Source of the DNA: Desulfamplus sp.
GTDB lineage: Bacteria; Desulfobacterota; Desulfobacteria; Desulfobacterales; Desulfobacteraceae
Assembly (NCBI GenBank): GCA_015231705.1
Contig: JADGBC010000018.1
Coordinates: 1 to 33,766 of the forward strand
Direction: 5' to 3'
DNA length: 33,766 nt
Shown here: one piece after another, positions 16,368-24,677 of the stretch
Position numbering within the stretch: position 1 is the first letter of the stretch
Layout of the letters: every line of letters begins with the position of its first letter
The notes under the pieces: model-generated
Told to the model about the DNA's origin: nothing
Seen by the model: the letters and a program-made list of their open reading frames with translations, nothing else
The model's database searches: none
Translations under genes and position numbers: made by a program

Positions 16368-17519
16368 TCACAATCCTGAAAATTTGGCGATCACGTCACA
16401 CATCACTTCACTTGCACCGCCGCCAATCGAAATAAGTCTTGAATCTCTGTAAAATCTTGAAATTTTCATTTCATTCATAAGTCCCATTCCACCATACATC
16501 TGAAGGCATCCGTCTGCCACTTCAGTTACAAGACTCCCGCTTTTGAGCTTTGCCATTGATATCTGAACTGTCGCATCCTGTCCTGCCATTTTCATCCGAA
16601 CAATATGATAGGCAAGCTGCTGGAGGCACTCTATTTCGGTGAGCCATCCGGCAATTCTGTGGCGAAGAACCTGCTTGGTAATCAAAGGTTTGCCAAACAC
16701 GACACGACCTCTAATGTATGCAACCACATCATCAATCATCCTCCTTGCCCATACATAAGCCATTGGAATAACGCTGAACCGTTCATGCTGAAACTGCATC
16801 ATCTGTTGAATAAAACCCTCTCCCTCTCGTCCAATAAGGTTTTCAGCGGGAATTCTCATTTCATCAAAATATAACTCTGCCGTATCAGAGCTTCTCATTC
16901 CAAGTTTATCAAGCTTTTTGCTTACATGAAACCCTGGCAGATCTGTAGGAACCACAAACAGAGAAAAACTGTGATACCCTGGGTCATCACTGGTTCTGGC
17001 AAGAAGAGTCAAAAAATCAGCCTGTGTACCATTGGTGATATATGTTTTGGAGCCATTCAGGATATAGTGATCTCCATCTTTTCTCGCAAAGGTCTTCAGA
17101 GCAGCCACGTCAGATCCTGCATCCGGCTCTGTCACTGCAATGGCCGAAACCATATCCCCTTTAAGTGCAGGTTTAAGATAGGTCTCTTTTAGATAGTCAG
17201 AACCAAAATCATTAATGGCAGGGGTGGCCATATTGGACTGTACGGCAATGGCCATTGGAATACCTCCGCAATCAATCCTTGCACACTCTTCAAGCACCAC
17301 TGTTTCATACCAGTAATCAAGCCCCTCTCCCCCCCACTTCTCATCGTACCTGATGCCAAGAAAACCCAAATCACCCATTTTTTTAAAGAGCTCATGCAGG
17401 GGGGCAATCCCTTTTTCCTCCCACTCATCTACATGCGGATTGATCTCCTTGTTCACAAAATCCCGTACCGCTTTTCTGACAAGATCATGCTCTTTTGTAA
17501 AATACAAATCGTTACCCAT
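16368..17519 (-). CDS. Acyl-CoA dehydrogenase (AtuD-like or related)
   Basis: 383 residues, the standard length. FAD- and substrate-binding motifs are present: AIAVTEPDAGSDVAALKT and YITNGTQADFLTLLART. Near the C-terminus the sequence MYGGMGLMNEMKISRFYRD places a Glu at the position of the catalytic base of medium/short-chain acyl-CoA dehydrogenases. Isovaleryl-CoA dehydrogenases use a Glu elsewhere, so this argues against simple LiuA identity. The enzyme would form the alpha,beta double bond before carboxylation. AAAGGA lies 11 bases before ATG 17519. It is the second-to-last gene of the minus-strand cluster and is separated from the AtuA-like gene by 202 bases, containing an R2 repeat. The electron acceptor would be ETF, not seen here. 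Confidence 0.85.
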   Translation of the reverse strand: MGNDLYFTKEHDLVRKAVRDFVNKEINPHVDEWEEKGIAPLHELFKKMGDLGFLGIRYDEKWGGEGLDYWYETVVLEECARIDCGGIPMAIAVQSNMATPAINDFGSDYLKETYLKPALKGDMVSAIAVTEPDAGSDVAALKTFARKDGDHYILNGSKTYITNGTQADFLTLLARTSDDPGYHSFSLFVVPTDLPGFHVSKKLDKLGMRSSDTAELYFDEMRIPAENLIGREGEGFIQQMMQFQHERFSVIPMAYVWARRMIDDVVAYIRGRVVFGKPLITKQVLRHRIAGWLTEIECLQQLAYHIVRMKMAGQDATVQISMAKLKSGSLVTEVADGCLQMYGGMGLMNEMKISRFYRDSRLISIGGGASEVMCDVIAKFSGL

Positions 17520-17579
17520 TTTTTATATTATCCTTTTCAAAATCTGTTAATTTCATGATTATGCTGCAATCTCTGTCTC

Positions 17580-17624
17580 CAGTTGCTCGTAATTTTTTAT
17601 ACAAAATCCCTCTTTAAGCAACTG
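17580..17624. other. Inverted repeat upstream of the acyl-CoA dehydrogenase gene
   Basis: cagttgct (17580-17587) and agcaactg (17617-17624) are perfect 8-bp arms separated by 29 bases. The pair lies about 60 bases upstream of the dehydrogenase start, in a 202-base gap. It may be an operator half-site pair, but two 8-mers this far apart are weak evidence. Confidence 0.25.
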
Positions 17625-17642
17625 TAATCATGTGACTTTAAT

Positions 17643-17715
17643 AGCCGTGATTATGTGGCTTTCATTCTTTGTTGTGACAGAGAGCCAATACTGTGCTCCG
17701 GCCGTTCCGGTTATC
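17643..17715 (-). repeat. Dispersed repeat R2 (copy after the AtuA-like gene)
   Basis: On the minus strand it begins gataaccggaacggccgg seven bases after the AtuA-like stop codon and ends near atcacggct. It aligns with 14157-14229 at about 59 of 73 positions. Relative to the preceding gene it has the same position and orientation as the copy after the SDR gene. Confidence 0.65.
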
Positions 17716-17721
17716 CTGACT

Positions 17722-19581
17722 CTATGGTTGTAAAGATATAGGAATTTCAATTATTTTTGACCTGAGGTATTCACCCAGTGTCTTTGCCTGGGGGTCACTT
17801 CTCAAAGATGCAGCCACTCCATCTTCCAACACCCCTTTTATGTAAAAATTAAGGGCAAAAAGATTTGGAAGCACATACCTTTCAATGTCAAATCCTGCCA
17901 TATCAGGAAGCAGCTCCTTTAACTTTTCCGTGGTCAAAAAGTGATTGAGAAAGTTAAACCTATCCATATCTTTTGCCCATACTCCAAGATTGGCATTCCC
18001 ACCTTTATCTCCTGATCTTGTCGCAAAAAGCCTTCCAAACGCTATTTTTATAAAAGGCCCAGCATATGAGCCATTCTCCAAAGGCAGAGGTTTTTTAGCA
18101 GTATGACCGGAGGAGACGGCATCACCTGGATATTCATAAACAGAGTGAAAAATTTTATTTTCTTCTGAATGGGAATCTTGAGTTTGAAGATTACGTATTT
18201 CATTATTTATTTTAATATGTTGCACCTTATTTTCAACATCTATTACCGCACCATTTATAACTACCTGCTGCCTGATCTTTTTTAGCGATATCAGAGTCGG
18301 CCAGTGCAAAATTGCAGGGGTCTCCTTTGAAGGCGGGCCTGCGAGTGTAAATCCTGGAATTGTGGAGAGTGCAGCCTCTACCATGGCTGAAGAGAAGAGT
18401 TTGCCAACTTTTGTGCTGTCTCTATCCATTACGGAAATTCTCAGATATGAAAAAGCTTCGTCATTTATTACAGGATCAGGGTTGTATGATTTTGTAAGCT
18501 GAACATCAATCTTTGCAAACTGCTCTTTGCCGCCCATCAGGCCAAACACAATATCCTCAACAACCTTTGCCTTTTTTTCAATATCAAGGCCGGTCAAGAT
18601 AACAGTCATGCTGTTTTTAAACCCGTAAAGGGTGTTGATGCAGACCTTTGTGGTTCCCGTGGTAGGCTCTCCTTTTACTCCAGAAACTTTTACACAATCA
18701 TTTCCAAGATCTTCAATCTTCATTGTATCAAACCTGGCCCTCACGTCAGGAGTAAGATAGACAGGTTCCCTTATTTCATATAAAAGCTGGGCTGTCACCG
18801 TCCCCTTGGATACAAGCCCCCCTGTCCCTTCATGCTTGGTGATTACAAAAGAGCCATCCTCATGAATCTTGGCAATGGGAAATCCCATCTTTTCATAAGA
18901 GGGAACCTCATCCATAAATGAATAGTTGCCTCCTGTGGCCTGGGTTCCGCACTCAATAATATGGCCTGCTGCATAGGCTCCGGCAAGTTTGTCGTAATCG
19001 GTCTCCTTCCAGTTGAACTGCCAGGCCGCAGGACCTGAAACCAGAGCAGCGTCAGCTATCCGTCCGCCAACCACAATATCAGCCCCCTGCTGAAGAGCCT
19101 TTGTTATTCCAAATCCTCCAAGATATGCGTTGGCTGTGAGAGGTTTGAGACCTGATGATTTAAGATCAATATTTTTATCAAGATGCACAAATTTTTCTCC
19201 TGATGCCTGGAGTTCTGCAAGAGTTGGCATCAGGTCATCACCCTGGATATAGGCAATGGTCGGGTTTAACCCCAGAGTCTGGCTCAATATCTTCAACTCT
19301 TTTGCAAGGCCAGCCGGATTCAGTCCGCCGGCATTGGCCACAATCTTTATCCCTTTGTCAAGGCATATCCCCATAACCTGCTCCATCTGGGATAGAAAAG
19401 TTGATGCATACCCCTTGTCTGGATCTTTTGATCTCATTCTGAACAGCAGTGCCATGGTGAGCTCCGCAAGATAATCCCCGGTCAGAATATCAATCTTTCC
19501 ACCTTCCACCATCTCTTTTGCCGCACTTAGTCTGTCTCCATAAAAACCGGAGCAGTTTGCGATAATCAATTCATCTTTCAT
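17722..19581 (-). CDS. AtuA family protein (DUF1446)
   Basis: 619 residues from ATG 19581 (GAAGG five bases upstream; a GTG six bases earlier is the alternative). It starts ELIIANCSGFYGDRLSAA, with later ADIVVGGRIADAALVSGP, GTQATGGNYSF and HEGTGGLVSKGTVTAQLLYE, the characteristic AtuA/DUF1446 wording. The last ~110 residues form a separate small domain (IAFGRLFATRSGDKGGNANLGVWA), also typical of long AtuA proteins. AtuA is required for acyclic terpene utilisation in Pseudomonas, but its reaction is unclear; homologues also sit beside other acyl-CoA carboxylases. It lies between enoyl-CoA hydratase and acyl-CoA dehydrogenase, implying a role on the same CoA substrate. Confidence 0.85.
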   Translation of the reverse strand: MKDELIIANCSGFYGDRLSAAKEMVEGGKIDILTGDYLAELTMALLFRMRSKDPDKGYASTFLSQMEQVMGICLDKGIKIVANAGGLNPAGLAKELKILSQTLGLNPTIAYIQGDDLMPTLAELQASGEKFVHLDKNIDLKSSGLKPLTANAYLGGFGITKALQQGADIVVGGRIADAALVSGPAAWQFNWKETDYDKLAGAYAAGHIIECGTQATGGNYSFMDEVPSYEKMGFPIAKIHEDGSFVITKHEGTGGLVSKGTVTAQLLYEIREPVYLTPDVRARFDTMKIEDLGNDCVKVSGVKGEPTTGTTKVCINTLYGFKNSMTVILTGLDIEKKAKVVEDIVFGLMGGKEQFAKIDVQLTKSYNPDPVINDEAFSYLRISVMDRDSTKVGKLFSSAMVEAALSTIPGFTLAGPPSKETPAILHWPTLISLKKIRQQVVINGAVIDVENKVQHIKINNEIRNLQTQDSHSEENKIFHSVYEYPGDAVSSGHTAKKPLPLENGSYAGPFIKIAFGRLFATRSGDKGGNANLGVWAKDMDRFNFLNHFLTTEKLKELLPDMAGFDIERYVLPNLFALNFYIKGVLEDGVAASLRSDPQAKTLGEYLRSKIIEIPISLQP

Positions 19582-19656
19582 GTTCACCTTCTGCCGTTAT
19601 TTTGCTTATTCTTTCAAGTATTTAAATTGCTGCTTACTTTGATCTTATATTTCATA

Positions 19657-20493
19657 TTATTTTCCCTGAAACACCGGAGATCTTTTCTCTAAAAATGCAC
19701 AGATTCCCTCTTTTGCATCATCGGTTTTGGAGACTTTTAAAAGTTCGCCTGAAAGAAGATAGAGTGCCTCCTCAAATGGCATGGATTCAACACAGCTGAA
19801 AGCCCGTTTTCCAAGTTTCATTCCAATGGGACTTTTCATGGAGAGATCATGAAGAATTTTAAGTGTCTGCTGTTCAAAAGTTGCTCTGGGAAAGATCCTT
19901 GTGATCAACCCAATCTCAAGAGCCTCACTGGCAGAAAGTCTCTCTCCAAGAAGCATCATTTCCATCGCTTTTTTTCGTAAAACATTCCTGAAAACAAGGG
20001 CTCCAATCATCATTGGAAAAAGGCCGACATTGACTTCAGGGGTTCCGAACTTCACATCATCTCTTGCAAGGACAATATCGCAAGCAAGCATAAACCCGGT
20101 TCCACCTGCAAGGCAGTGACCGTTCACTCTGGCAAGTGTGGGTTTTTCAAACCTGTAAATCCTGATCAGAAGATCAGCATAATTTTTAAAGACCTCCAGT
20201 TCTGTGTCAGATCCGGAACCGATACTTCCTGCCAGGTCAGCTCCTGAGCAAAAAACTTTATCACCGGCCCCTGTAATGCACACCACCTTGACATCATTAT
20301 CTTTTTCTGCAAGATCAAGAGCCTCAAGAAAAAGAGTGACAGCTTCCGGACTGATGGCATTCTGACGATTTTCTCTGTTAATTGTGATATAACCGACACC
20401 CTCTTTTGTGCTGTATAACAGGTCTTTGTGTTTGATCATTTCTCCAATCTGGGCCCCACTCTCGATCATATTTTTATCTCCCATTTGTTCCAT
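19657..20493 (-). CDS. Enoyl-CoA hydratase/isomerase (possible AtuE/LiuC counterpart)
   Basis: 278 residues from ATG 20493, with AAGGAG eight bases upstream; ATG 20499 is too close to that site, and the frame continues into the previous gene to 20661. The crotonase fold is clear: GYITINRENRQNAIS, VFCSGADLAGS (oxyanion hole), ARVNGHCLAGGTGFMLACDI and KFGTPEVNVGLFP, the last with the conserved Glu. The first catalytic Glu of hydratases (in GGGCE-type motifs) is replaced (GGTGF), which occurs in several crotonase subfamilies. In Atu or Liu pathways this enzyme hydrates the carboxylated enoyl-CoA. It lies between the biotin carrier and AtuA-like genes. I cannot tell which substrate it takes. Confidence 0.8.
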   Translation of the reverse strand: MEQMGDKNMIESGAQIGEMIKHKDLLYSTKEGVGYITINRENRQNAISPEAVTLFLEALDLAEKDNDVKVVCITGAGDKVFCSGADLAGSIGSGSDTELEVFKNYADLLIRIYRFEKPTLARVNGHCLAGGTGFMLACDIVLARDDVKFGTPEVNVGLFPMMIGALVFRNVLRKKAMEMMLLGERLSASEALEIGLITRIFPRATFEQQTLKILHDLSMKSPIGMKLGKRAFSCVESMPFEEALYLLSGELLKVSKTDDAKEGICAFLEKRSPVFQGK

Positions 20494-20581
20494 TGTCATG
20501 ACTCCTTCAGGGATTTTCCCCCTGCTCCTATTTTTTATGCCACCCTCTGCCTTACCAAGTGATCTCCTGTCCTTATCTCTT

Positions 20582-20611
20582 CTGTCATTGAGGCTCCTGT
20601 CATTGAGGCTC
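20582..20611. repeat. 15-bp tandem duplication across the end of the biotin carrier gene
   Basis: ctgtcattgaggctc occurs twice back to back (20582-20596, 20597-20611). The duplication copies the last codons and TGA stop of the biotin carrier gene, so an in-frame second stop follows 15 bases after the first. Confidence 0.75.
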
Positions 20612-21112
20612 CTCTTCTTTTTCAATATCCACAAGAATATCAGCCGGCATGACCTTGTCACCCTCTTTTGTATTTATGCCAGATACGATGCCTTCAAACG
20701 GTGCAAAAAGAGTGGTCTCCATTTTCATGGCAGAAACAATGATCAGAGGTTGACCCTTTTCAACTCTGTCTCCAATCTTGATTAGAACCGAAATAACTAC
20801 AGCAGGCATGGGCGAGGAGACGATTATGGATTGTTTCATAAAGCCTTTTTTTTCAGACAGGTTCTGTTCAAGAAGATCCGAATCCTGAATAAAATAGGAT
20901 CTCCCCTTGATGATCACGGTTTTTCCACCCTGGTCACTGAAGATAAAAGCATTAACATTCCGTCCGTCAACATTTAGCAAAATATGATGCTCAGATATGA
21001 TCACAAAGGAGGCATCGTAAATATTATCGCCTGTCTTAACTTTTAAATGGTGGTCAGAAATGGTTGCATCTGCTGATTTTTTCTCCTGGTTTACAATCAG
21101 GTTGTATTCCAT
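20600..21112 (-). CDS. Biotin carboxyl carrier protein with BT-type N-terminal domain (split carboxylase alpha subunit)
   Basis: 170 residues. The C-terminal ~75 residues are a biotinyl domain: the biotin-accepting Lys is in VSAMKMETTLFAPFEG, preceded by a strand-rich VEKGQPLIIV. Residues 1-90 are beta-rich (LLNVDGRNVNAFIFS, TVIIKGRSYFI) and look like the beta-barrel of the BT domain that joins alpha to beta subunits in methylcrotonyl-, geranyl- or propionyl-CoA carboxylase. In those enzymes BC, BT and carrier are one chain of roughly 650-670 residues. Here the carrier ORF begins eight in-frame codons after the stop of the biotin carboxylase. GAGGAG precedes ATG 21112, so the split piece appears to be translated in its own right. 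Confidence 0.85.
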   Translation of the reverse strand: MEYNLIVNQEKKSADATISDHHLKVKTGDNIYDASFVIISEHHILLNVDGRNVNAFIFSDQGGKTVIIKGRSYFIQDSDLLEQNLSEKKGFMKQSIIVSSPMPAVVISVLIKIGDRVEKGQPLIIVSAMKMETTLFAPFEGIVSGINTKEGDKVMPADILVDIEKEEEPQ

Positions 21113-21136
21113 TGTCTTCTCCTCTGGTACTCATTT

Positions 21137-22819
21137 TTATAGTTGCCAGTTCCCCAGAGTTCCCCATGGTGAGACTGTTTTTTTTGTGTCTGAAAAAGAG
21201 TTGGAATTATTTTTTGCACCCCCAACAGCATCTGCAATAAAAGCAATCATGGCCACATCGATAAGCTCGCTTGCTGAATATATAGACAGTGGCTCAAAAT
21301 TACTAAGCTCTCTTTCCGAATCAATAGACTCTGACTCAGAATTACTAAACTCTCTTGCTGAATCGATGAACTCTGGTTCAGAATCTCCAGGCTCTCTTGC
21401 CGAATCAGCAAGTTCCCTCTCTGAACTATTAAACTCTCTATTAGATTTCCAGCCTGAAAAATGGGCCTTGATGAAATCAGTAAACACCTCTCCGCTTCGG
21501 AACGGCCTGGAGTTTAAAACATTCACCATAAATTCAATTGGCGTTTTGACACCCAGAACAACATAATCTTCCAGTGCTTTGACCATTTTACTGATAGCCT
21601 GATCCCTTGTTTGTGCATGTACAACAAGTTTGGACAATATCGGGTCATAATCCACCGGAACTTCAAATCCCTGGTAAATCCCGCAATCATTTCTGATTCC
21701 AGGCCCTGATGGCTCTTTCATGAATATTATTTTCCCAGGAGACGGTAAGAAATCCTTTTCAGGGTCTTCTGCATAGATTCTGCATTCAATGGCATGCCCT
21801 CGGGGATGTATATCCTCCTGCCTGAGCCTCAAGGATTGACCTGCGGCAATCTCGATCTGGTGCCTTACAAGATCGACACCAGTGGTCATCTCTGTAATAG
21901 GGTGCTCTACCTGAAGCCGCGTGTTTATCTCCAGAAAATAAAAATTGTTCTTATCATCAAGAAGAAATTCCACAGTTCCGGCATTTTCATAATGTGATGC
22001 TTTTGCTGCTCTAACCGCAGCCGCTCCCATCTCCTGTCGCAGTTCAGACGTTAAAATCAAAGCTGGAGTCTCTTCAATAATCTTCTGATGCCTTCTTTGT
22101 ATGGAACACTCTCGTTCAAACAGATGGATTGTGTTGCCATATTTATCAGCAAGAATCTGAAATTCAATGTGTCGTGCCCTGGTAAAAAATTTCTCGATAT
22201 AGACATTGCCGTTTCCAAATGCCTTTAACGCCTCCCTTGAGGCAGATGCCACAGCCTCCTTGATCTCATCAGAAGAGTTGACAATCCTGATACCTTTTCC
22301 TCCACCGCCGGCTGTGGCTTTTACCAGCACAGGATAGCCTATTTCTTCAACGGCATCTGTCAGATCAGAAGTATCAACACTCACTGCCATATCGGACGTA
22401 CAGCCAGTCATCCCGTTCAATCCAGGCATAACCGGCACACCGCTATCCAACATTATTTTTCTTGAGGTGATTTTATCTCCAAGGTTCCTGATCGCTTCTG
22501 CTGAAGGGCCTATGAACACCAATCCTTCATCTTTGCATCTTTGTGCAAATTTGTAGTTTTCAGAAAGAAAACCATATCCAGGATGAATAGCCTGAGCACG
22601 GGTCTGTTTTGCTGCCTTGATAATAGCTTCTATATTAAGATAACTTAACGAGGGCTCGGAAGGTCCGATATAAACCGCCTCATCTGCAGAAAGAACATGA
22701 AGTGCTTTCTTATCTACATCAGAATATACGGCAACACTCTTTATACCCATCTCCCTGCAGGTATGGATAACCCTTATTGCAATCTCTGAGCGGTTTGCGA
22801 TTAAAATTTTTTCAAACAT
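21137..22819 (-). CDS. Biotin carboxylase subunit of an acyl-CoA carboxylase (MccA/AtuF-like)
   Basis: 560 residues. Residues 1-450 are a full biotin carboxylase: FEKILIANRSEIAIRVI, the ATP-grasp loop KATAGGGGKGIRIV, FERECSIQRRHQKIIEE and the catalytic EINTRLQVEHPITE. It carboxylates biotin on the separate carrier using ATP and bicarbonate. After residue ~465 come a Ser/Asp/Glu-rich minisatellite tail and then a segment ending SPWGTLGNWQL, which resembles the start of the BT domain. The TAA stop is followed in the same frame by AAA, TGA and six more codons before the carrier ATG. The gene lies 24 bases after the carboxyltransferase gene. Confidence 0.9.
   Translation of the reverse strand: MFEKILIANRSEIAIRVIHTCREMGIKSVAVYSDVDKKALHVLSADEAVYIGPSEPSLSYLNIEAIIKAAKQTRAQAIHPGYGFLSENYKFAQRCKDEGLVFIGPSAEAIRNLGDKITSRKIMLDSGVPVMPGLNGMTGCTSDMAVSVDTSDLTDAVEEIGYPVLVKATAGGGGKGIRIVNSSDEIKEAVASASREALKAFGNGNVYIEKFFTRARHIEFQILADKYGNTIHLFERECSIQRRHQKIIEETPALILTSELRQEMGAAAVRAAKASHYENAGTVEFLLDDKNNFYFLEINTRLQVEHPITEMTTGVDLVRHQIEIAAGQSLRLRQEDIHPRGHAIECRIYAEDPEKDFLPSPGKIIFMKEPSGPGIRNDCGIYQGFEVPVDYDPILSKLVVHAQTRDQAISKMVKALEDYVVLGVKTPIEFMVNVLNSRPFRSGEVFTDFIKAHFSGWKSNREFNSSERELADSAREPGDSEPEFIDSAREFSNSESESIDSERELSNFEPLSIYSASELIDVAMIAFIADAVGGAKNNSNSFSDTKKTVSPWGTLGNWQL
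21260..21440 (-). repeat. In-frame 21/42-bp minisatellite in biotin carboxylase
   Basis: Eight or so units of 21 bases encode heptads such as DSAREPG, DSEPEFI, DSAREFS, NSESESI, DSERELS, NFEPLSI and YSASELI. Units pair into a 14-residue higher period, D-S-(A/E)-R-E-x-x-(D/N)-S-E-x-x-x-I. The array lies between the conserved carboxylase core and the BT-like tail and keeps the reading frame. Confidence 0.8.
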
Positions 22820-22843
22820 TATCTCTTTTCCTGTTATTGTTTT

Positions 22844-24460
22844 CTACATTCTAAACACACCAAACCCATAGTCCTGATCCCTCAGAGGTGCATTCAAGGA
22901 GGCAGATATGGCAAGCCCCAATACATCCCTTGACTTTACAGGGTCAACAATACCGTCATCCCAGAGCTGGGATGTGCTGTAATAGGCATTACCCTCTTTA
23001 AAGGCTGCCTCAATCACCGGTTTTTTTATAAAATCAACCTCTTGTTGACTCATGTTCCCCTGCCCTGATCTGTTTCGTTGGTCATTTGTGATAGTGATAA
23101 GAACATCTGCTGCCTGTGCTCCTCCCATAACTCCGATCTGGGCATTGGGCCACATCCACAGCATTCTTGGTGAATATGCCCTGCCGCACATGGCATAATT
23201 TCCAGCCCCAAAGGAGGCACCAACAATCATTGTAAACTTGGGCACACTACAGTTTGCAACTGCGTTAACCATCTTATGCCCGTCCTTTATAATGCCTGAT
23301 CGTTCATAATCTCTTCCCACAATAAACCCGTTAATATTCTGTAGAAAAACAAGAGGGATCTTTCGTTTGTCACAAATTTGGATGAACTGGGTTGCTTTTT
23401 GTGCACTCTTTGAAAAAAGGATTCCGTTATTTGCAAGGATACCGACCGGATAGCCGTGGATATTTGCCCATCCGGTAACCAGAGTTTCACCGTACAACTC
23501 CTTGAATTCCAAAAACCTTGAACCATCCACAATTCTGGCAATAACCTCCCTGATATCATATGGCCTTGAAAGATCAGGACTGACGATTCCGTACAACTCC
23601 TTTGGATCATACAATGGAGATTCAGGAGCTTTCATTGCAAGTCTTGATTTTTCATTATCAGGAAGATTTTTTGTAATTTTTCTGATAATTCTTATGGCAT
23701 GGGCATCATCTTCAGCATAATAGTCAGAAACACCTGAATCATTGCAGTGAAGTTGTGCCCCTCCAAGGTCATCGGCAAGAACCTCCTCACCTGTTGCCGC
23801 CTTCACAAGTGGAGGGCCACCAAGAAAGATGGCACCATGTTGCTTGACATGTACAATCTCATCGCACATTGCAACACCGTAGGCTCCTCCTGCTGTACAC
23901 AATCCCATAACCCCCACAATCTGGGGAATGCCCATTTTTGACATTCTTGCCTGATTATAAAAGATCCTCCCCCCATCATCGATATCAGGGAAAATTTCAG
24001 ACTGAAGGGGCAAATAGGCACCTGCGGAATCCATAAGGGTAATAAGGGGCAAACGGTTTTCCATTGCTATGCTCTGGCATCTCAATGTTTTTTTGACACC
24101 CATCGGGTATATGGATCCGCCCTTGATCGTGGCATCATTAATGCTGATCATGCACTCTTTGCCCTCAACAACACCAATGCCTACGATAAGTCCTGCTTTA
24201 TGAATTTTGCCGTCATACATCCCCCTTGCCGCAAGTGGTGCGACTTCCAGAAACGGGGTATTTTTGTCAAGCAGCAGCTCCAGTTTCTTTTTGGCCGGAA
24301 GCTTTCCTGACTCCTCATGTCTTTTGACAGCTTTTGCAGATCGCTCGTTCAAAGATCTTTCAAGCTCGCTTTCAAGATCCCTGACAAGAGCTGTCATCTC
24401 CTGATAGTTTTTCTGGTACACCTCGGAATTGATATCAACTTTACTTTCAATTACATCCAT
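22844..24460 (-). CDS. Acyl-CoA carboxylase carboxyltransferase (beta) subunit, MccB/AtuC-like
   Basis: 538 residues, the usual length. It shows crotonase-like carboxyltransferase motifs in both halves: SINDATIKGGSIYPMGVKK, VVGVMGLCTAGGAYGVAM, FLGGPPLVKAATGEEVLADD, and in the second half GASFGAGNYAMCGRAYSPRM and WPNAQIGVMGG. This is the methylcrotonyl-/geranyl-CoA carboxylase type rather than the propionyl-CoA type by its wording. It would move the carboxyl group from biotin to the gamma carbon of a branched enoyl-CoA. GAGG lies five bases before ATG 24460. It is the first catalytic gene of the cluster behind tetR. Distinguishing geranyl-CoA from methylcrotonyl-CoA specificity needs a structure-guided alignment. 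Confidence 0.88.
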   Translation of the reverse strand: MDVIESKVDINSEVYQKNYQEMTALVRDLESELERSLNERSAKAVKRHEESGKLPAKKKLELLLDKNTPFLEVAPLAARGMYDGKIHKAGLIVGIGVVEGKECMISINDATIKGGSIYPMGVKKTLRCQSIAMENRLPLITLMDSAGAYLPLQSEIFPDIDDGGRIFYNQARMSKMGIPQIVGVMGLCTAGGAYGVAMCDEIVHVKQHGAIFLGGPPLVKAATGEEVLADDLGGAQLHCNDSGVSDYYAEDDAHAIRIIRKITKNLPDNEKSRLAMKAPESPLYDPKELYGIVSPDLSRPYDIREVIARIVDGSRFLEFKELYGETLVTGWANIHGYPVGILANNGILFSKSAQKATQFIQICDKRKIPLVFLQNINGFIVGRDYERSGIIKDGHKMVNAVANCSVPKFTMIVGASFGAGNYAMCGRAYSPRMLWMWPNAQIGVMGGAQAADVLITITNDQRNRSGQGNMSQQEVDFIKKPVIEAAFKEGNAYYSTSQLWDDGIVDPVKSRDVLGLAISASLNAPLRDQDYGFGVFRM

Positions 24461-24535
24461 AATGCCTCTTTTTTAAAAAATGGAAATTGTTTTAAACATC
24501 TGCAATTTTAAACTCTGACAGAATCTATTTTTCAA

Positions 24536-24642
24536 CTTTACTGTGAAAACACATCATTGTTTTCATGCTTGAGGGTGGCAGAATTCCGACCATGAACGTT
24601 TACCTTGAAAATGCATTTTGATTTTTAGTATTCGGGGGTGTC
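24536..24642 (+). repeat. Dispersed intergenic repeat R1 (copy 3)
   Basis: It lies in the 217-base gap between tetR and the carboxyltransferase gene. Its first 68 bases match copy 1 (2528-2596) and its full length matches the reverse complement of copy 2 (4185-4287). A tgaaaac/gttttca inverted repeat at 24543-24564 corresponds to the stems in copy 2. Confidence 0.65.
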
Positions 24643-24677
24643 TAAAATATAGACATTCCTGTTTAACAAGACTGTTT

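Noticed and set aside
16368-17519. Isovaleryl-CoA dehydrogenase (liuA) identity
   Set aside because: The Glu at the MCAD-type base position argues against it; only a general acyl-CoA dehydrogenase call is supported.
21060-21566. Plus-strand ORF of 168 aa with Ser-rich repeats
   Set aside because: It is the antisense shadow of the biotin carboxylase minisatellite; the minus strand encodes the conserved enzyme.
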